From positions 1,054,001 to 1,118,000 of the forward strand of contig CP087990.1 in NCBI GenBank assembly GCA_021044545.1: a stretch of DNA of 64,000 nucleotides, read 5' to 3'. Of the stretch, positions 18,223 to 28,054 are shown piece after piece (within the stretch, counting starts at the first letter, position 1; every line of letters begins with the position of its first letter). Made by a program: the position numbers and the translations under genes. The notes beneath the pieces are model-generated. The model was not told the DNA's origin, ran no database searches, and was given only the letters and a program-made list of their open reading frames with translations. The DNA comes from Comamonadaceae bacterium M7527. GTDB lineage: Bacteria; Pseudomonadota; Gammaproteobacteria; Burkholderiales; Burkholderiaceae_C.

Positions 18223-21156
18223 ATGAACGCGCCCACCAACGACACCCCCTCCTCAGCCGCCCCAGCACAACCCGGTTTGGAATCCTTGTCCAAATCATTT
18301 GAGCCGGCAGCCATCGAGGCACATTGGGGACCAGAGTGGGAACAGCGTGGCTACGGTGTGGCGGGGTACCGCGGTACTGCGGCGGCAAAAGACGGCGCAC
18401 CCAGTTTTGCCATCCAGCTGCCACCACCCAACGTCACTGGCACCCTGCACATGGGCCATGCGTTTAACCAAACCATCATGGACAGCCTCACGCGCTACCA
18501 CCGCATGTTGGGCCACAACACAGTGTGGGTGCCAGGCACTGACCACGCCGGTATTGCCACGCAAATTGTGGTGGAGCGCCAGCTGCAAGGCGAGGGCCTC
18601 AGCCGCCACGACATGGGTCCAACACCAGCCGAGGCACGCAAGAACTTTGTGGCCCGTATATGGGAATGGAAGCATCAAAGCGGCAATACCATTACCAATC
18701 AAATGCGCCGCATGGGCGACAGTGTGGACTGGTCGCGCGAGTACTTCACCATGGACGACGACTTGTCGCAAACCGTCACCGAGACCTTTGTGCGCCTGTA
18801 CGAGCAAGGCCTGATTTACCGCGGCAAGCGCTTGGTGAACTGGGACCCCATACTCATGTCCGCTGTGAGCGACCTAGAGGTGGAAAGCGAAGAGGAGGAC
18901 GGCTCGTTGTGGCACATCAGCTACCCGCTGGCTGACGACTCTGGCCACCTGGTGGTGGCCACCACCCGCCCCGAGACCATGCTGGGCGACGTGGCCGTGA
19001 TGGTGCACCCCGAAGACGAGCGCTACAAGCACTTGATTGGCCAAATGGTGAAGCTGCCACTGAGCGAGCGCGAGATACCCGTCATTGCCGATGAGTATGT
19101 CGACAAGGCCTTTGGCACCGGCGTGGTGAAGGTAACACCTGCGCACGATGTGAACGACTACGCTGTGGGCCAGCGCCACAAACTGCCGCTGATTTGCATT
19201 CTCAACTTGGACGCCACTGTGAACCACGAAGCGCCCGAGAAATACCGTGGCCTAGACCGCTTTGCCGCGCGTAAAGCGGTGGTGGCTGACTTGCAAGCCG
19301 CTGGCAACTTGGTGGAGGTGAAAAAGCACAAGCTCATGGTGCCGCGCTGCGCACGCACAGGCCAGGTGGTAGAGCCCATGCTCACAGACCAATGGTTTGT
19401 TGCCATGAGCCAAGTGGGCGCGGGCGACGCCACCGGCAAAAGCATTGCGCAAAAGGCCATTGACGCCGTCGCTGAAGGCAACGTCACCTTCTACCCAGAA
19501 AACTGGGTGAATACCTACAACCAGTGGATGAACAACATACAAGACTGGTGTATCAGCCGCCAACTGTGGTGGGGCCACCAAATACCCGCTTGGTACGACC
19601 AGGACGGCAAGGTGTACGTGGCCCGCAACGAGGCCGAGGCGCAAGCCAAAGCAGACAAGGTGGGCCCTGGCAAAACGCTCAAGCGCGACGACGACGTGCT
19701 GGACACGTGGTACTCGTCTGCACTGGTGCCCTTCTCGACCATGGGTTGGCCCAATAAAACCCCAGAGATGGACTTGTACCTGCCCTCAAGCGTGCTGGTC
19801 ACTGGCTACGACATCATTTTCTTTTGGGTGGCGCGCATGATCATGATGACCACGCACTTCACCGGTCAAGTGCCCTTCAAGCATGTGTACATACACGGCC
19901 TGGTACGCGATGCGCAAGGCCAAAAAATGAGCAAGTCTGAGGGCAACGTATTAGACCCGGTTGACTTGATTGACGGTATCGAGCTGGCACCCCTGCTGGA
20001 CAAACGCACCACCGGCTTGCGCAAGCCTGAAACTGCACCCAAGGTGCGCAAGAACACCGAAAAGGAATTTCCGCAAGGCATACCCGCCTTTGGCGCAGAT
20101 GCGCTGCGCTTTACGTTTGCCTCGCTGGCAAGCTTGGGCCGCTCTATCAACTTTGACGCCAAGCGCTGCGAAGGCTACCGCAACTTTTGCAACAAGCTGT
20201 GGAACGCCACGCGCTTTGTGCTGATGAACTGTGAAGGCCAGGACTGCGGCCTGATGGAGCACACCAAAGCCGACTGCGTGGTGGGCGGCAAAGCCCACGG
20301 CTACATGAGCTTTAGCCAGGCTGACCGCTGGATCACGTCCAGCCTGCAACGCGTTGAAGCCGACGTCGCCAAGGGCTTTGCCGACTACCGTTTAGACAAT
20401 GTGGCCAACAGCATCTACAGCTTTGTGTGGGACGAGTTTTGTGACTGGTACCTGGAAATTGCCAAGGTGCAAATTCAAAACGGCAACGAGGCGCAGCAAC
20501 GCGCGACGCGCCGCACGCTCATTCGCACACTTGAAACCATTTTGCGCATGGCACACCCCATTGTTCCCTTCATCACCGAGTCATTGTGGCAAACCGTAGC
20601 GCCTGTGGCTGGGCGCGGTGGTGAGTCCGTCAGCGTGGCCGCCTACCCCGTTGCCCAACTTGATCGCATTGACGCCGCTGCGGAGGCGGACATCGCCAAA
20701 CTCAAGTCGTGGGTAGAGCAGTGCCGCAACTTGCGCGGCGAGATGGGCTTGTCACCGGCCAACCGCGTGCCGCTGTTTGTGCTGGGCGACCATGCCTTTG
20801 TTGAAACCTACGGCCCCGCGCTCAAAGCCTTGGCCAAGTTGTCTGAAGTGCGCAGCTTTGCCAATGAAGCCGAATGGGCCGCCGCCGGCGACGGTGCACC
20901 TGTTGTAGAGCTGGGCACTGCACGCGCCTGTGTGTTTGTAGAGGTAGACGTGGCCGCAGAGACCGCTCGTTTGGGCAAAGAAATTGCCAAGCTTGAAGCC
21001 GAAATCGCCAAAGCCAATGGCAAGCTTGGCAACGAGGCCTTTGTAGCCAAAGCCCCGCCGGCCGTGATTGAGCAAGAGCGCGCACGCGTGGCCGAGTTTG
21101 GTGACAAGCTGGCCAAGATGCAAGGCCAGGTGGCCAAGCTGAAAGCCAAAGCTTAA
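18223..21156 (+). CDS. valS: Valyl-tRNA synthetase
   Basis: 977-residue class I synthetase. The HIGH motif appears as HMGH (His76) inside PPPNVTGTLHMGHAFNQ. KMSKS is at 568-572 in GQKMSKSEGNVLDP. The C terminus has the tRNA-binding coiled coil (LGKEIAKLEAEIAKANGKL). Start ATG 18223 (MNAPTNDTP) is preferred to an upstream non-ATG start. A strong terminator follows. Confidence 0.97.
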   Translation: MNAPTNDTPSSAAPAQPGLESLSKSFEPAAIEAHWGPEWEQRGYGVAGYRGTAAAKDGAPSFAIQLPPPNVTGTLHMGHAFNQTIMDSLTRYHRMLGHNTVWVPGTDHAGIATQIVVERQLQGEGLSRHDMGPTPAEARKNFVARIWEWKHQSGNTITNQMRRMGDSVDWSREYFTMDDDLSQTVTETFVRLYEQGLIYRGKRLVNWDPILMSAVSDLEVESEEEDGSLWHISYPLADDSGHLVVATTRPETMLGDVAVMVHPEDERYKHLIGQMVKLPLSEREIPVIADEYVDKAFGTGVVKVTPAHDVNDYAVGQRHKLPLICILNLDATVNHEAPEKYRGLDRFAARKAVVADLQAAGNLVEVKKHKLMVPRCARTGQVVEPMLTDQWFVAMSQVGAGDATGKSIAQKAIDAVAEGNVTFYPENWVNTYNQWMNNIQDWCISRQLWWGHQIPAWYDQDGKVYVARNEAEAQAKADKVGPGKTLKRDDDVLDTWYSSALVPFSTMGWPNKTPEMDLYLPSSVLVTGYDIIFFWVARMIMMTTHFTGQVPFKHVYIHGLVRDAQGQKMSKSEGNVLDPVDLIDGIELAPLLDKRTTGLRKPETAPKVRKNTEKEFPQGIPAFGADALRFTFASLASLGRSINFDAKRCEGYRNFCNKLWNATRFVLMNCEGQDCGLMEHTKADCVVGGKAHGYMSFSQADRWITSSLQRVEADVAKGFADYRLDNVANSIYSFVWDEFCDWYLEIAKVQIQNGNEAQQRATRRTLIRTLETILRMAHPIVPFITESLWQTVAPVAGRGGESVSVAAYPVAQLDRIDAAAEADIAKLKSWVEQCRNLRGEMGLSPANRVPLFVLGDHAFVETYGPALKALAKLSEVRSFANEAEWAAAGDGAPVVELGTARACVFVEVDVAAETARLGKEIAKLEAEIAKANGKLGNEAFVAKAPPAVIEQERARVAEFGDKLAKMQGQVAKLKAKA

Positions 21157-21171
21157 AAGCCAGGCCTCACA

Positions 21172-21205
21172 ACAACAAAGGCAGCCCTGAGGCTGCCTTT
21201 GTTGT
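21172..21205. terminator. Strong stem-loop terminator after valS
   Basis: A perfect 15-bp inverted repeat (21172-21186 with 21191-21205) with a CTGA loop. Each arm ends in an A/T-rich ACAACAAAG/CTTTGTTGT part, so it can work on both strands. It lies between the convergent valS and tusA genes. Confidence 0.8.
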
Positions 21206-21228
21206 GTCTGGCACGCTGACGTTGACTA

Positions 21229-21454
21229 TCAGCGACGCTTCAACACAAAGCTGTAGTCTGGACCAGCGCTGTCCACCCAACATTTCATTGCCGGTTTGTT
21301 TGGCAAAGGCCTGAAAGTCGCGCACAGAGCCCTGGTCTGTGGACACCACACGCAGCAGCTGGCCAGAACTCAACTCTGCAAGCGCCTTTTTGGCTTTCAA
21401 AATGGGCAATGGGCAGTTCAGGCCGCGAGCGTCTAATTCTTTGTCGATATTCAT
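21229..21454 (-). pseudogene. tusA: TusA/SirA-like sulfur carrier protein, frameshifted
   Basis: The frame starts well: MNIDKELDARGLNCPLPILK carries the active cysteine in the CPxP motif, then VSTDQGSVRDFQAFAKQTGNEML. It then runs into non-family sequence and through the valS terminator to 21167. Removing one G from the GGG at 21276-21278 restores the family ending VDSAGPDYSFVLKRR and a stop at 21229, giving a normal ~74-residue TusA. TusA relays sulfur for tRNA thiolation and other pathways. Either a real single-base insertion or a sequence error. Confidence 0.85.
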
Positions 21455-21526
21455 GGCGGTAGGTTGCAAAGCGATAAAGTGAGATTTTACCCAGCACAGT
21501 AATCACCATGCCAGCGTGAGCGTTTA

Positions 21527-22051
21527 TCAGGGCTTGGGCATCTCCATCCACTGCGGCTCAATGCCCTTGGACTGCAGCCAGTGCGCCATGGCCATTCCAG
21601 TGCCGCCTGGCCAGCATTTGATGGCCTCTGGCTTGAACAGCTTGTACTCCAGCAGCTCTGGGCTTAGGCGCACTTCGCCGTGCGCCAGCGCATGGTAAGC
21701 AATGATGACCTGGTTCATGCGCTGAAAGTCATAAACACCCACCAAATGAAGCTCGCTCACGCTTAAATTGGTTTCTTCCGCAATCTCGCGTGCAATGCCC
21801 TGCGTGGGTGACTCGCCCGCCTCCATAAAGCCGGTGATGAGTGCAAACATACGCCCAGACCAAGCCGCGTTGCGCGCCAGCAATACGTGGCCGTCGTATT
21901 CAACAATGGCGCCCAGCACAGGCGTGGGGTTATTCCAGTGCGTAAAGTCGCAAGCCGTGCAACGCAGCCGTTCGGTGGGGCCGCCGTCTTCATGTTGCGT
22001 TTGCAAGGACAACGGGGCCGCACACTGCGGACAAAAACGGTAATTGGCCAT
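21527..22051 (-). CDS. NUDIX hydrolase with zinc ribbon (NudC-like)
   Basis: About 174 residues. A four-cysteine zinc ribbon (FCPQC near the start, then CTAC) precedes a NUDIX domain. The Nudix box GFMEAGESPTQGIAREIAEE retains the metal-binding REXXEE glutamates, with Asn in place of the usual Gly. The combination resembles the C-terminal part of NADH pyrophosphatase NudC without its N-terminal domain. Start ATG 22051 lies 20 bases after the cysM stop. Confidence 0.88.
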   Translation of the reverse strand: MANYRFCPQCAAPLSLQTQHEDGGPTERLRCTACDFTHWNNPTPVLGAIVEYDGHVLLARNAAWSGRMFALITGFMEAGESPTQGIAREIAEETNLSVSELHLVGVYDFQRMNQVIIAYHALAHGEVRLSPELLEYKLFKPEAIKCWPGGTGMAMAHWLQSKGIEPQWMEMPKP

Positions 22052-22071
22052 CGCGCCAGACACGGTAGCGC

Positions 22072-23001
22072 TCAAGCGGGAAACACGCCTGTGGACAAGT
22101 AGCGGTCGCCCCTGTCACACACAATAAACACGATGGTGGCGTTGTCAACTTCACTGGCCAACTGCAAGGCCACTTGCGCCGCACCAGCAGCCGAAATACC
22201 AGCAAAAATACCCTCTTCACGCGCCAATCTGCGGCACATGTCTTCAGCGCTTTGTTGGCTTACCAAACGCAGCTCATCCACATTGGCCGGGTCATAGATC
22301 TTGGGCAAATACTCGATAGGCCACTTGCGTATACCAGGTATGCGAGAGCCCTCTTCGGGTTGCGCACCCACAATGCGCACCTCTTTGTTTTGTTTTTTTA
22401 GAAACCGTGACACGCCAGTAATGGTTCCAGTGGTGCCCATGGCACTCACAAAGTGCGTCACACGCCCAGACGTGTCCTGCCAAATTTCCGGGCCAGTGGT
22501 TTCAAAGTGAATGCGTGGGTTGTCGCTGTTGGCGAACTGGTCTAACACCACGCCCTCGCCCTTGTTGCGCATTTGCTCGGCCAAGTCTCTTGCGTATTCC
22601 ATGCCGCCACTTTTAGGCGTGAGTATCAGCTCAGCACCAAACGCCTTCATGGTTTGTGCGCGCTCAATAGACAAGTCTTCCGGCATGATCAACACCATGC
22701 GATAGCCTTTGATGGCAGCGGCCATGGCCAAGGCGATGCCGGTGTTGCCAGAGGTGGCCTCTATCAGCGTATCGCCGGGCTTGATGTCTCCGCGCTCTTG
22801 CGCACGCTGAATCATGGACAAGGCCGGGCGGTCTTTCACAGAACCAGCCGGGTTGTTGCCCTCCAGCTTGCCCAAAATAACGTTGCCACGCGCCTCGCAC
22901 ACCTCACGGCCAATGCGCTGCAAAGCCACCAGCGGCGTTTTGCCAATAGCAGCTTCAATGGTGGGGTAAACGTTGGCGCTGGAGGGAGGTACGGTAGACA
23001 T
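22072..23001 (-). CDS. cysM: Cysteine synthase B (O-acetylserine sulfhydrylase)
   Basis: 309-residue fold type II PLP enzyme. KLEGNNPAGSVKDRPALSMI contains the PLP lysine and the CysM-type sequence, EATSGNTGIALAMAA is the substrate loop, and GTTGTITGVSRFLK the phosphate-binding loop. It makes cysteine from O-acetylserine and sulfide or thiosulfate. The frame opens to 23100, but ATG 23001 (MSTVPPSS) matches the family start. Confidence 0.95.
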   Translation of the reverse strand: MSTVPPSSANVYPTIEAAIGKTPLVALQRIGREVCEARGNVILGKLEGNNPAGSVKDRPALSMIQRAQERGDIKPGDTLIEATSGNTGIALAMAAAIKGYRMVLIMPEDLSIERAQTMKAFGAELILTPKSGGMEYARDLAEQMRNKGEGVVLDQFANSDNPRIHFETTGPEIWQDTSGRVTHFVSAMGTTGTITGVSRFLKKQNKEVRIVGAQPEEGSRIPGIRKWPIEYLPKIYDPANVDELRLVSQQSAEDMCRRLAREEGIFAGISAAGAAQVALQLASEVDNATIVFIVCDRGDRYLSTGVFPA

Positions 23002-23162
23002 AACAATAAATGGACTGGTTGCAGCCATGGAATAACAACAAACGCAACTGTGCCACAAACACCGCAGCGGCACCGATCGCACCAACACAATCATTTGCAA
23101 ATCTTTTTAAGCGCGCCAAGAAGCCACAAAAAACTGTGCCATAATCGCTGTCTTCGATACCC

Positions 23163-23250
23163 GCCGGGGTGGCGAAATTGGTAGACGCAGCAGATTCAAA
23201 ATCTGCCGGTGCAAAACACCGTGCCGGTTCGAGTCCGGCCCTCGGCACCA
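23163..23250 (+). tRNA. tRNA-Leu (anticodon CAA)
   Basis: An 88-base type II tRNA including an encoded CCA. The acceptor stem GCCGGGG pairs with CCTCGGC, the anticodon stem GCAGA/TCTGC encloses loop TTCAAAA (anticodon CAA), then comes a long variable arm and the T arm GGTTCGAGTCC. Reads UUG codons. A terminator follows directly. Confidence 0.97.
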
Positions 23251-23256
23251 AAGATC

Positions 23257-23290
23257 AAGCCCTAAAGCAGACCTGCTTTAGGGCTTTTTT
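23257..23290 (+). terminator. Terminator after tRNA-Leu
   Basis: AAGCCCTAAAGCA pairs with TGCTTTAGGGCTT around a 3-5 base loop, followed by TTTTTT. Confidence 0.92.
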
Positions 23291-23397
23291 CTTGCCCATT
23301 CAACTGTCAACGCCAAGACCCCACTGGATAGTGGCCAGGCCAACAGGCTTGCGAATCAGTCAAAATAGCCGGTTTAGCACTCTTTGCACCATTGGCC

Positions 23398-24456
23398 ATG
23401 CGCATTCACCACGGACTACCCACCAACCACAGCCGCAGTTTGCTGGCGGGTAGCTGCGCGCTGACAATTGGCAACTTTGATGGCGTACACCGGGGCCACC
23501 AAGCCATGTTGGCGCTGCTCACCAACGAGGCGCGCTTGCGCGGCATACCCAGCTGCGTCATGGTGTTTGAGCCGCACCCGCGCGACTACTTTGCGCAAGC
23601 CATGAACAAGCCGGAAATGGCTCCGGCGCGTATTGCTAAGCTGCGCGACAAATTGGCCGCGCTACAAGACTGCGGCATAGACCAATGTGTGGTGCTGCCC
23701 TTTGACCAGCGATTGGCCAGCCAAACACCCCATGCGTTTATCAACGACACCCTGGTTGCCGGCTTGGGTGCCAAATACGTACTGGTAGGCGACGACTTTA
23801 AATTTGGCGCCAAACGCGCTGGCGACTACCAGCTGCTGGACGCGCAGGGTCAGCGCCTGGGCTTTGACGTGGCCCGCATGATGAGCTACGAAGTACACGG
23901 TCTGCGGGTAAGCAGTTCTGCTGTGCGCGACGCCTTGAGCGCGGGCGACATGGACAAAGCCACAGCCTTGCTGGGGCGTCCCTACCGGGTATCAGGCCAC
24001 GTGGTACACGGGCGCAAGCTGGGGCGCGAGCTCGGCTTTAGAACGCTGAATGTGCGCTTTGCACACTGGAAACCAGCTGCCAGCGGTATTTTTGTGGTGC
24101 AGGTGCATGGCCTGGACAACCAACCCATAGCGGGCGTCGCCAATCTGGGCATCAGACCCTCACTAGACCCAACCGATGTCAACGGCGGGCGGGTGCTGCT
24201 GGAAACCCATTGCCTGGACTGGCCAAGCAGCATGGCGCAGACCCTGCCCGGTGGTGAGGCCTACGGTAAAATCATCTCAGTGGATTTACTACACAAACTA
24301 CACGACGAGCGGAAATACGAGGGTCTGGACGCCTTGATTGCAGGCATTCACCAAGACTGCGACGACGCGCGCGCCTATTTGGCCAGCAACGCCGCGTCTG
24401 GCCACACCTCGGTGCACACCGAAACCCAGCGCCAAACCACACGCGACCGAATTTGA
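23398..24456 (+). CDS. ribF: Bifunctional riboflavin kinase / FMN adenylyltransferase
   Basis: 352 residues. The N-terminal FAD synthetase domain has LTIGNFDGVHRGHQAML (nucleotidyltransferase GxFDGxHxGH) and VSSSAVRDALSAGDM. The C-terminal kinase domain has GRPYRVSGHVVHGRKLGREL and GVANLGIRPSLDP. Makes FMN then FAD. Start ATG 23398. Followed by ileS and lspA, the usual order in proteobacteria. Confidence 0.96.
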   Translation: MRIHHGLPTNHSRSLLAGSCALTIGNFDGVHRGHQAMLALLTNEARLRGIPSCVMVFEPHPRDYFAQAMNKPEMAPARIAKLRDKLAALQDCGIDQCVVLPFDQRLASQTPHAFINDTLVAGLGAKYVLVGDDFKFGAKRAGDYQLLDAQGQRLGFDVARMMSYEVHGLRVSSSAVRDALSAGDMDKATALLGRPYRVSGHVVHGRKLGRELGFRTLNVRFAHWKPAASGIFVVQVHGLDNQPIAGVANLGIRPSLDPTDVNGGRVLLETHCLDWPSSMAQTLPGGEAYGKIISVDLLHKLHDERKYEGLDALIAGIHQDCDDARAYLASNAASGHTSVHTETQRQTTRDRI

Positions 24457-24574
24457 AGCTCGCACCAATCTGCGCTTTATCGCCTGCCTCACGGCACGCT
24501 GGTAAGCCTCTTTTGTCCGCCCATGCGCCAAAGCGCTGCGGGCCACTTTTTAGCCTCACGTAAAGACCCAACTC

Positions 24575-27418
24575 ATGTCCAGCGACAACTCCGGCACCAA
24601 GACCGATTACAGCAAAACCCTCAACCTGCCGGACACACCGTTCCCCATGCGCGGTGACTTGCCAAAGCGCGAGCCACAGTGGGTGGCTGACTGGGAAGCC
24701 AAGGGCACCTACCAGCGCTTGCGCGACGCACGCGTTGGCAGGCCAAAGTTTGTGCTGCACGACGGCCCGCCCTACGCCAACGGCCAAATCCACATTGGCC
24801 ACGCCGCCAACAAAGTGCTCAAAGACATGATCGTGAAAGCAAGGCAGCTGGCCGGCTTTGACGCGCAATACATTCCTGGCTGGGACTGCCACGGCTTGCC
24901 CATTGAAAACGCCATTGAAAAACTGCACGGACGCAACTTGGCGCGCGACGACATGCAAGCCAAAAGCCGCGCCTTTGCCACCGAGCAAATTGGCCAGCAA
25001 ATGGTCGACTTCAAACGCTTAGGACTGTTGGGCCAATGGGATAAGCCCTACCGCACCATGGACTTTGCCAACGAAGCCAATGAAATCCGCGCCTTCAAGC
25101 GCGTGATGGAACGCGGCTTTGTGTACCGTGGCTTAAAGCCTGTGCACTGGTGTTTTGACTGTGCCAGCTCACTGGCCGAGTTTGAAATTGAATATGCAGA
25201 CAAGAAGAGCCAAACCCTGGACGTAGCCTTTGAAGCGGCACAGCCTGCCCAACTCAGCGCCGCGTTTGGCCTGGCCGCACTGCCCAAGCCATCGCTTAAA
25301 AGCTTTGTGGTGATTTGGACCACCACGGCTTGGACCATTCCCGCCAACCAAGCCCTCAACGTCAACCCCGAGTTGGTCTACGCCCTGGTTGAAACCACCA
25401 AGGGCTATTTGCTGTTGGCCCAGGACCTGGTCGCCAGCTGTTTAGAGCGCTACCAGCTAGAAGGCACAGTGGTCGCCACCTGCAAGGGACAAGCGCTTGA
25501 TCACTTGACGTTTAAACACCCTTTGTTTGACGTACACGCTGGCTACCAGCGGTTGTCACCCATTTACTTGGCCGACTACGCCACAGCCTCAGACGGCACC
25601 GGCATTGTGCACTCATCGCCAGCCTATGGTGTGGATGACTTCAACTCATGCGTGGCCAACGGCCTAGCCTTTGACGACATCTTGAACCCCGTGCAAGGCA
25701 ATGGCTGCTATGAAGAAACCCTGCCCTTGTTTGGCGGCATGCACATTTGGAAGGCTGCACCACGCATCATAGAAGTGTTGGGCGAAGCTGTCCGCCTAAT
25801 GGCCACCCAGAACATAAGCCACAGCTACCCGCACTGCTGGCGCCACAAAACGCCAGTGATCTACCGCGCTGCGGCGCAGTGGTTTGTACGCATGGACGAA
25901 GGCGACGGCGTATTCACCAAAGACAAAGCGCCACAAACCCTGCGCCAGCTGGCTTTGGCCGCTATCGAGCAAACCGAGTTTCACCCGGAAAACGGCAAAA
26001 CGCGTCTGCGCGACATGATTGCCAACCGCCCGGACTGGTGTATCAGCCGCCAGCGTAGCTGGGGTGTGCCGTTGCCGTTCTTGATGGACATCAACTCGGG
26101 CGAGCTACACCCGCGCACGCCAGACATCATCGACTTGGCAGCCGCTGTCGTAGAGCAAGGCGGCATTGAGGCCTGGAGCAAACTCAGCGCCGCAGACATT
26201 GTGGCGGCCATCAACGAGCCCGCAGCCACAGCCGCCCACTACACCAAGAGCACAGACATTTTGGAAGTATGGTTTGACTCTGGCACCACGCACACCACCG
26301 TGCTTAAAGGATCGCACGCAGGCGCGGCCCACGAGTCTGGCCCTGAGGCCGACCTGTACCTGGAAGGCCACGACCAACACCGCGGTTGGTTCCACTCATC
26401 GCTGTTGACAGCCTGTGCCATGTATGGCCGAGCGCCCTACAAGAGCCTACTGACCCACGGCTTTACGGTTGACGGCCAGGGCCGCAAGATGAGTAAAAGC
26501 GTGGGCAACGTGGTGGCACCGCAAACCATCAGCTCCAAAATGGGCGCTGAGATTATCCGATTGTGGGTGGCTTCGACCGACTACTCTGGCGACTTGGGCA
26601 TTGATGACAAAATCCTGGCTCGCGTGGTAGACGGCTACCGCCGCATTCGCAACACGCTGCGCTTTTTAATGGCCAATACCAGCGACTTCAACATCGCTAT
26701 AGACGCCGTGGCCATTGAGGACATGCTGGAAATTGACCGCTTTGCCATGGGCCTGGCGGCCAACATGCAGGCAGACATATTGGCGCACTTTGATCGCTAC
26801 GAGTTTCACCCTGTGGTAGCCAAACTGCAAATCTATTGCTCTGAAGACTTGGGCGGCTTTTACCTGGACGTGCTCAAGGACCGCTTGTACACCAGCGCAC
26901 CCAAGTCATTGGCAAGGCGCAGTGCGCAAACCGCACTATGGCACATCAACCAGGCCATGCTGCGCTGGATGGCACCGTTCTTGAGCTTTACAGCTGAAGA
27001 AGCCTGGGCCATTTTGGCGCCAGAGCAAGGCTCAATTTTTGTGCAAACCTACGCTGAGCTACCCGCAGCAGATGAAGCCTTGCAAGCCAAGTGGGCACGC
27101 ATTCGCGAGATACGCGAAGTGGCCAACAAGGCCATTGAAGAGCGCCGCGCCGCAGGCGACATAGGCTCATCATTGCAAGCCGAGTTGCTCGTAGGTGCGC
27201 CACAGGCTGATTTGGCTTTGTTGCAAAGCTTGGGCGACGACTTGCGCTTTGTCTTCATCACCTCCAGGGTCACGCTCGAAGCAGCTGATCGCTTGCGCGT
27301 AGCCGTGCAAGCCAGCGGTGACGCCAAGTGTGAGCGCTGCTGGCACTATGTGGCCGATGTAGGCACGCACGCCCAACATGCCACACTATGTGGACGTTGC
27401 GTGGCCAATATCTCTTAA
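24575..27418 (+). CDS. ileS: Isoleucyl-tRNA synthetase
   Basis: 947-residue class I synthetase. HIGH is at 73-76 in YANGQIHIGHAANK. The editing domain contains WTTTAWTIPANQAL, KMSKS is at 638-642, and the C-terminal zinc finger has paired cysteines (CERCWHY and LCGRC). This is the bacterial, mupirocin-sensitive type architecture by length and C-terminal zinc ribbon. Confidence 0.97.
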   Translation: MSSDNSGTKTDYSKTLNLPDTPFPMRGDLPKREPQWVADWEAKGTYQRLRDARVGRPKFVLHDGPPYANGQIHIGHAANKVLKDMIVKARQLAGFDAQYIPGWDCHGLPIENAIEKLHGRNLARDDMQAKSRAFATEQIGQQMVDFKRLGLLGQWDKPYRTMDFANEANEIRAFKRVMERGFVYRGLKPVHWCFDCASSLAEFEIEYADKKSQTLDVAFEAAQPAQLSAAFGLAALPKPSLKSFVVIWTTTAWTIPANQALNVNPELVYALVETTKGYLLLAQDLVASCLERYQLEGTVVATCKGQALDHLTFKHPLFDVHAGYQRLSPIYLADYATASDGTGIVHSSPAYGVDDFNSCVANGLAFDDILNPVQGNGCYEETLPLFGGMHIWKAAPRIIEVLGEAVRLMATQNISHSYPHCWRHKTPVIYRAAAQWFVRMDEGDGVFTKDKAPQTLRQLALAAIEQTEFHPENGKTRLRDMIANRPDWCISRQRSWGVPLPFLMDINSGELHPRTPDIIDLAAAVVEQGGIEAWSKLSAADIVAAINEPAATAAHYTKSTDILEVWFDSGTTHTTVLKGSHAGAAHESGPEADLYLEGHDQHRGWFHSSLLTACAMYGRAPYKSLLTHGFTVDGQGRKMSKSVGNVVAPQTISSKMGAEIIRLWVASTDYSGDLGIDDKILARVVDGYRRIRNTLRFLMANTSDFNIAIDAVAIEDMLEIDRFAMGLAANMQADILAHFDRYEFHPVVAKLQIYCSEDLGGFYLDVLKDRLYTSAPKSLARRSAQTALWHINQAMLRWMAPFLSFTAEEAWAILAPEQGSIFVQTYAELPAADEALQAKWARIREIREVANKAIEERRAAGDIGSSLQAELLVGAPQADLALLQSLGDDLRFVFITSRVTLEAADRLRVAVQASGDAKCERCWHYVADVGTHAQHATLCGRCVANIS

Positions 27419-27486
27419 TGCATTGACAGGCAATAATCGAACTATTTGGTATTTTTGGTATTGAATGATGAACACCACGCACCTAC

Positions 27487-28011
27487 ATGTTTGAACGTAA
27501 AAAAAGCACACCCTTTGGCGTATGGCTGGCTTTCGCGGCTGTTGTGGTCCTGATTGACCAGCTCACCAAAGCGTTGATCATCTCCAACTTTGCCACTGGC
27601 GGCGGGGTGGTGGTCACAGACTTTTTCAACATCGTGCGCGTACACAACTACGGCGCAGCCTTTTCATTTCTGGCCACCGAAGGCGGCTGGCAGCGCTGGT
27701 TGTTTACCGGCATTGCAGTAGCGACTGTGGTGTGGATTGTGTGGATGCTCAAAAGCCAGGGCACACAAACCCTGTTCTCCTTTGCACTGAGCTGCATCAT
27801 GGGCGGCGCAATAGGCAACGTCCTGGATCGCATCATGCACGGCTATGTGGTGGACTTTTTAGACTTCCATTGGCGGTGGCTCACACCCGTGTTTTACCAA
27901 GGCCACTTCCCCGCTTTCAATGTGGCGGACGCAGCCATCACCATTGGCGCCGTGTCGCTGATTGCCGACGAAATCATTCGTGTTAGCCGCACCAAACGCA
28001 GCGCACAATAA
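27487..28011 (+). CDS. lspA: Lipoprotein signal peptidase (signal peptidase II)
   Basis: 174-residue inner-membrane aspartyl protease with four helices. Catalytic aspartates are visible in GNVLDRIMHGYVVDFLDF and FPAFNVADAAITIG, the two conserved LspA blocks. It cleaves prolipoprotein signal peptides after lipid modification. 68 bases after ileS, probably one transcript. Confidence 0.96.
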   Translation: MFERKKSTPFGVWLAFAAVVVLIDQLTKALIISNFATGGGVVVTDFFNIVRVHNYGAAFSFLATEGGWQRWLFTGIAVATVVWIVWMLKSQGTQTLFSFALSCIMGGAIGNVLDRIMHGYVVDFLDFHWRWLTPVFYQGHFPAFNVADAAITIGAVSLIADEIIRVSRTKRSAQ

Positions 28012-28054
28012 GCAACTGCCCAACAAGCAACCCACACACAACAAGGAGCTCCCC

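Noticed and set aside
23291..23397. Possible FMN riboswitch upstream of ribF
   Set aside because: The gap is short and shows none of the conserved RFN element blocks.
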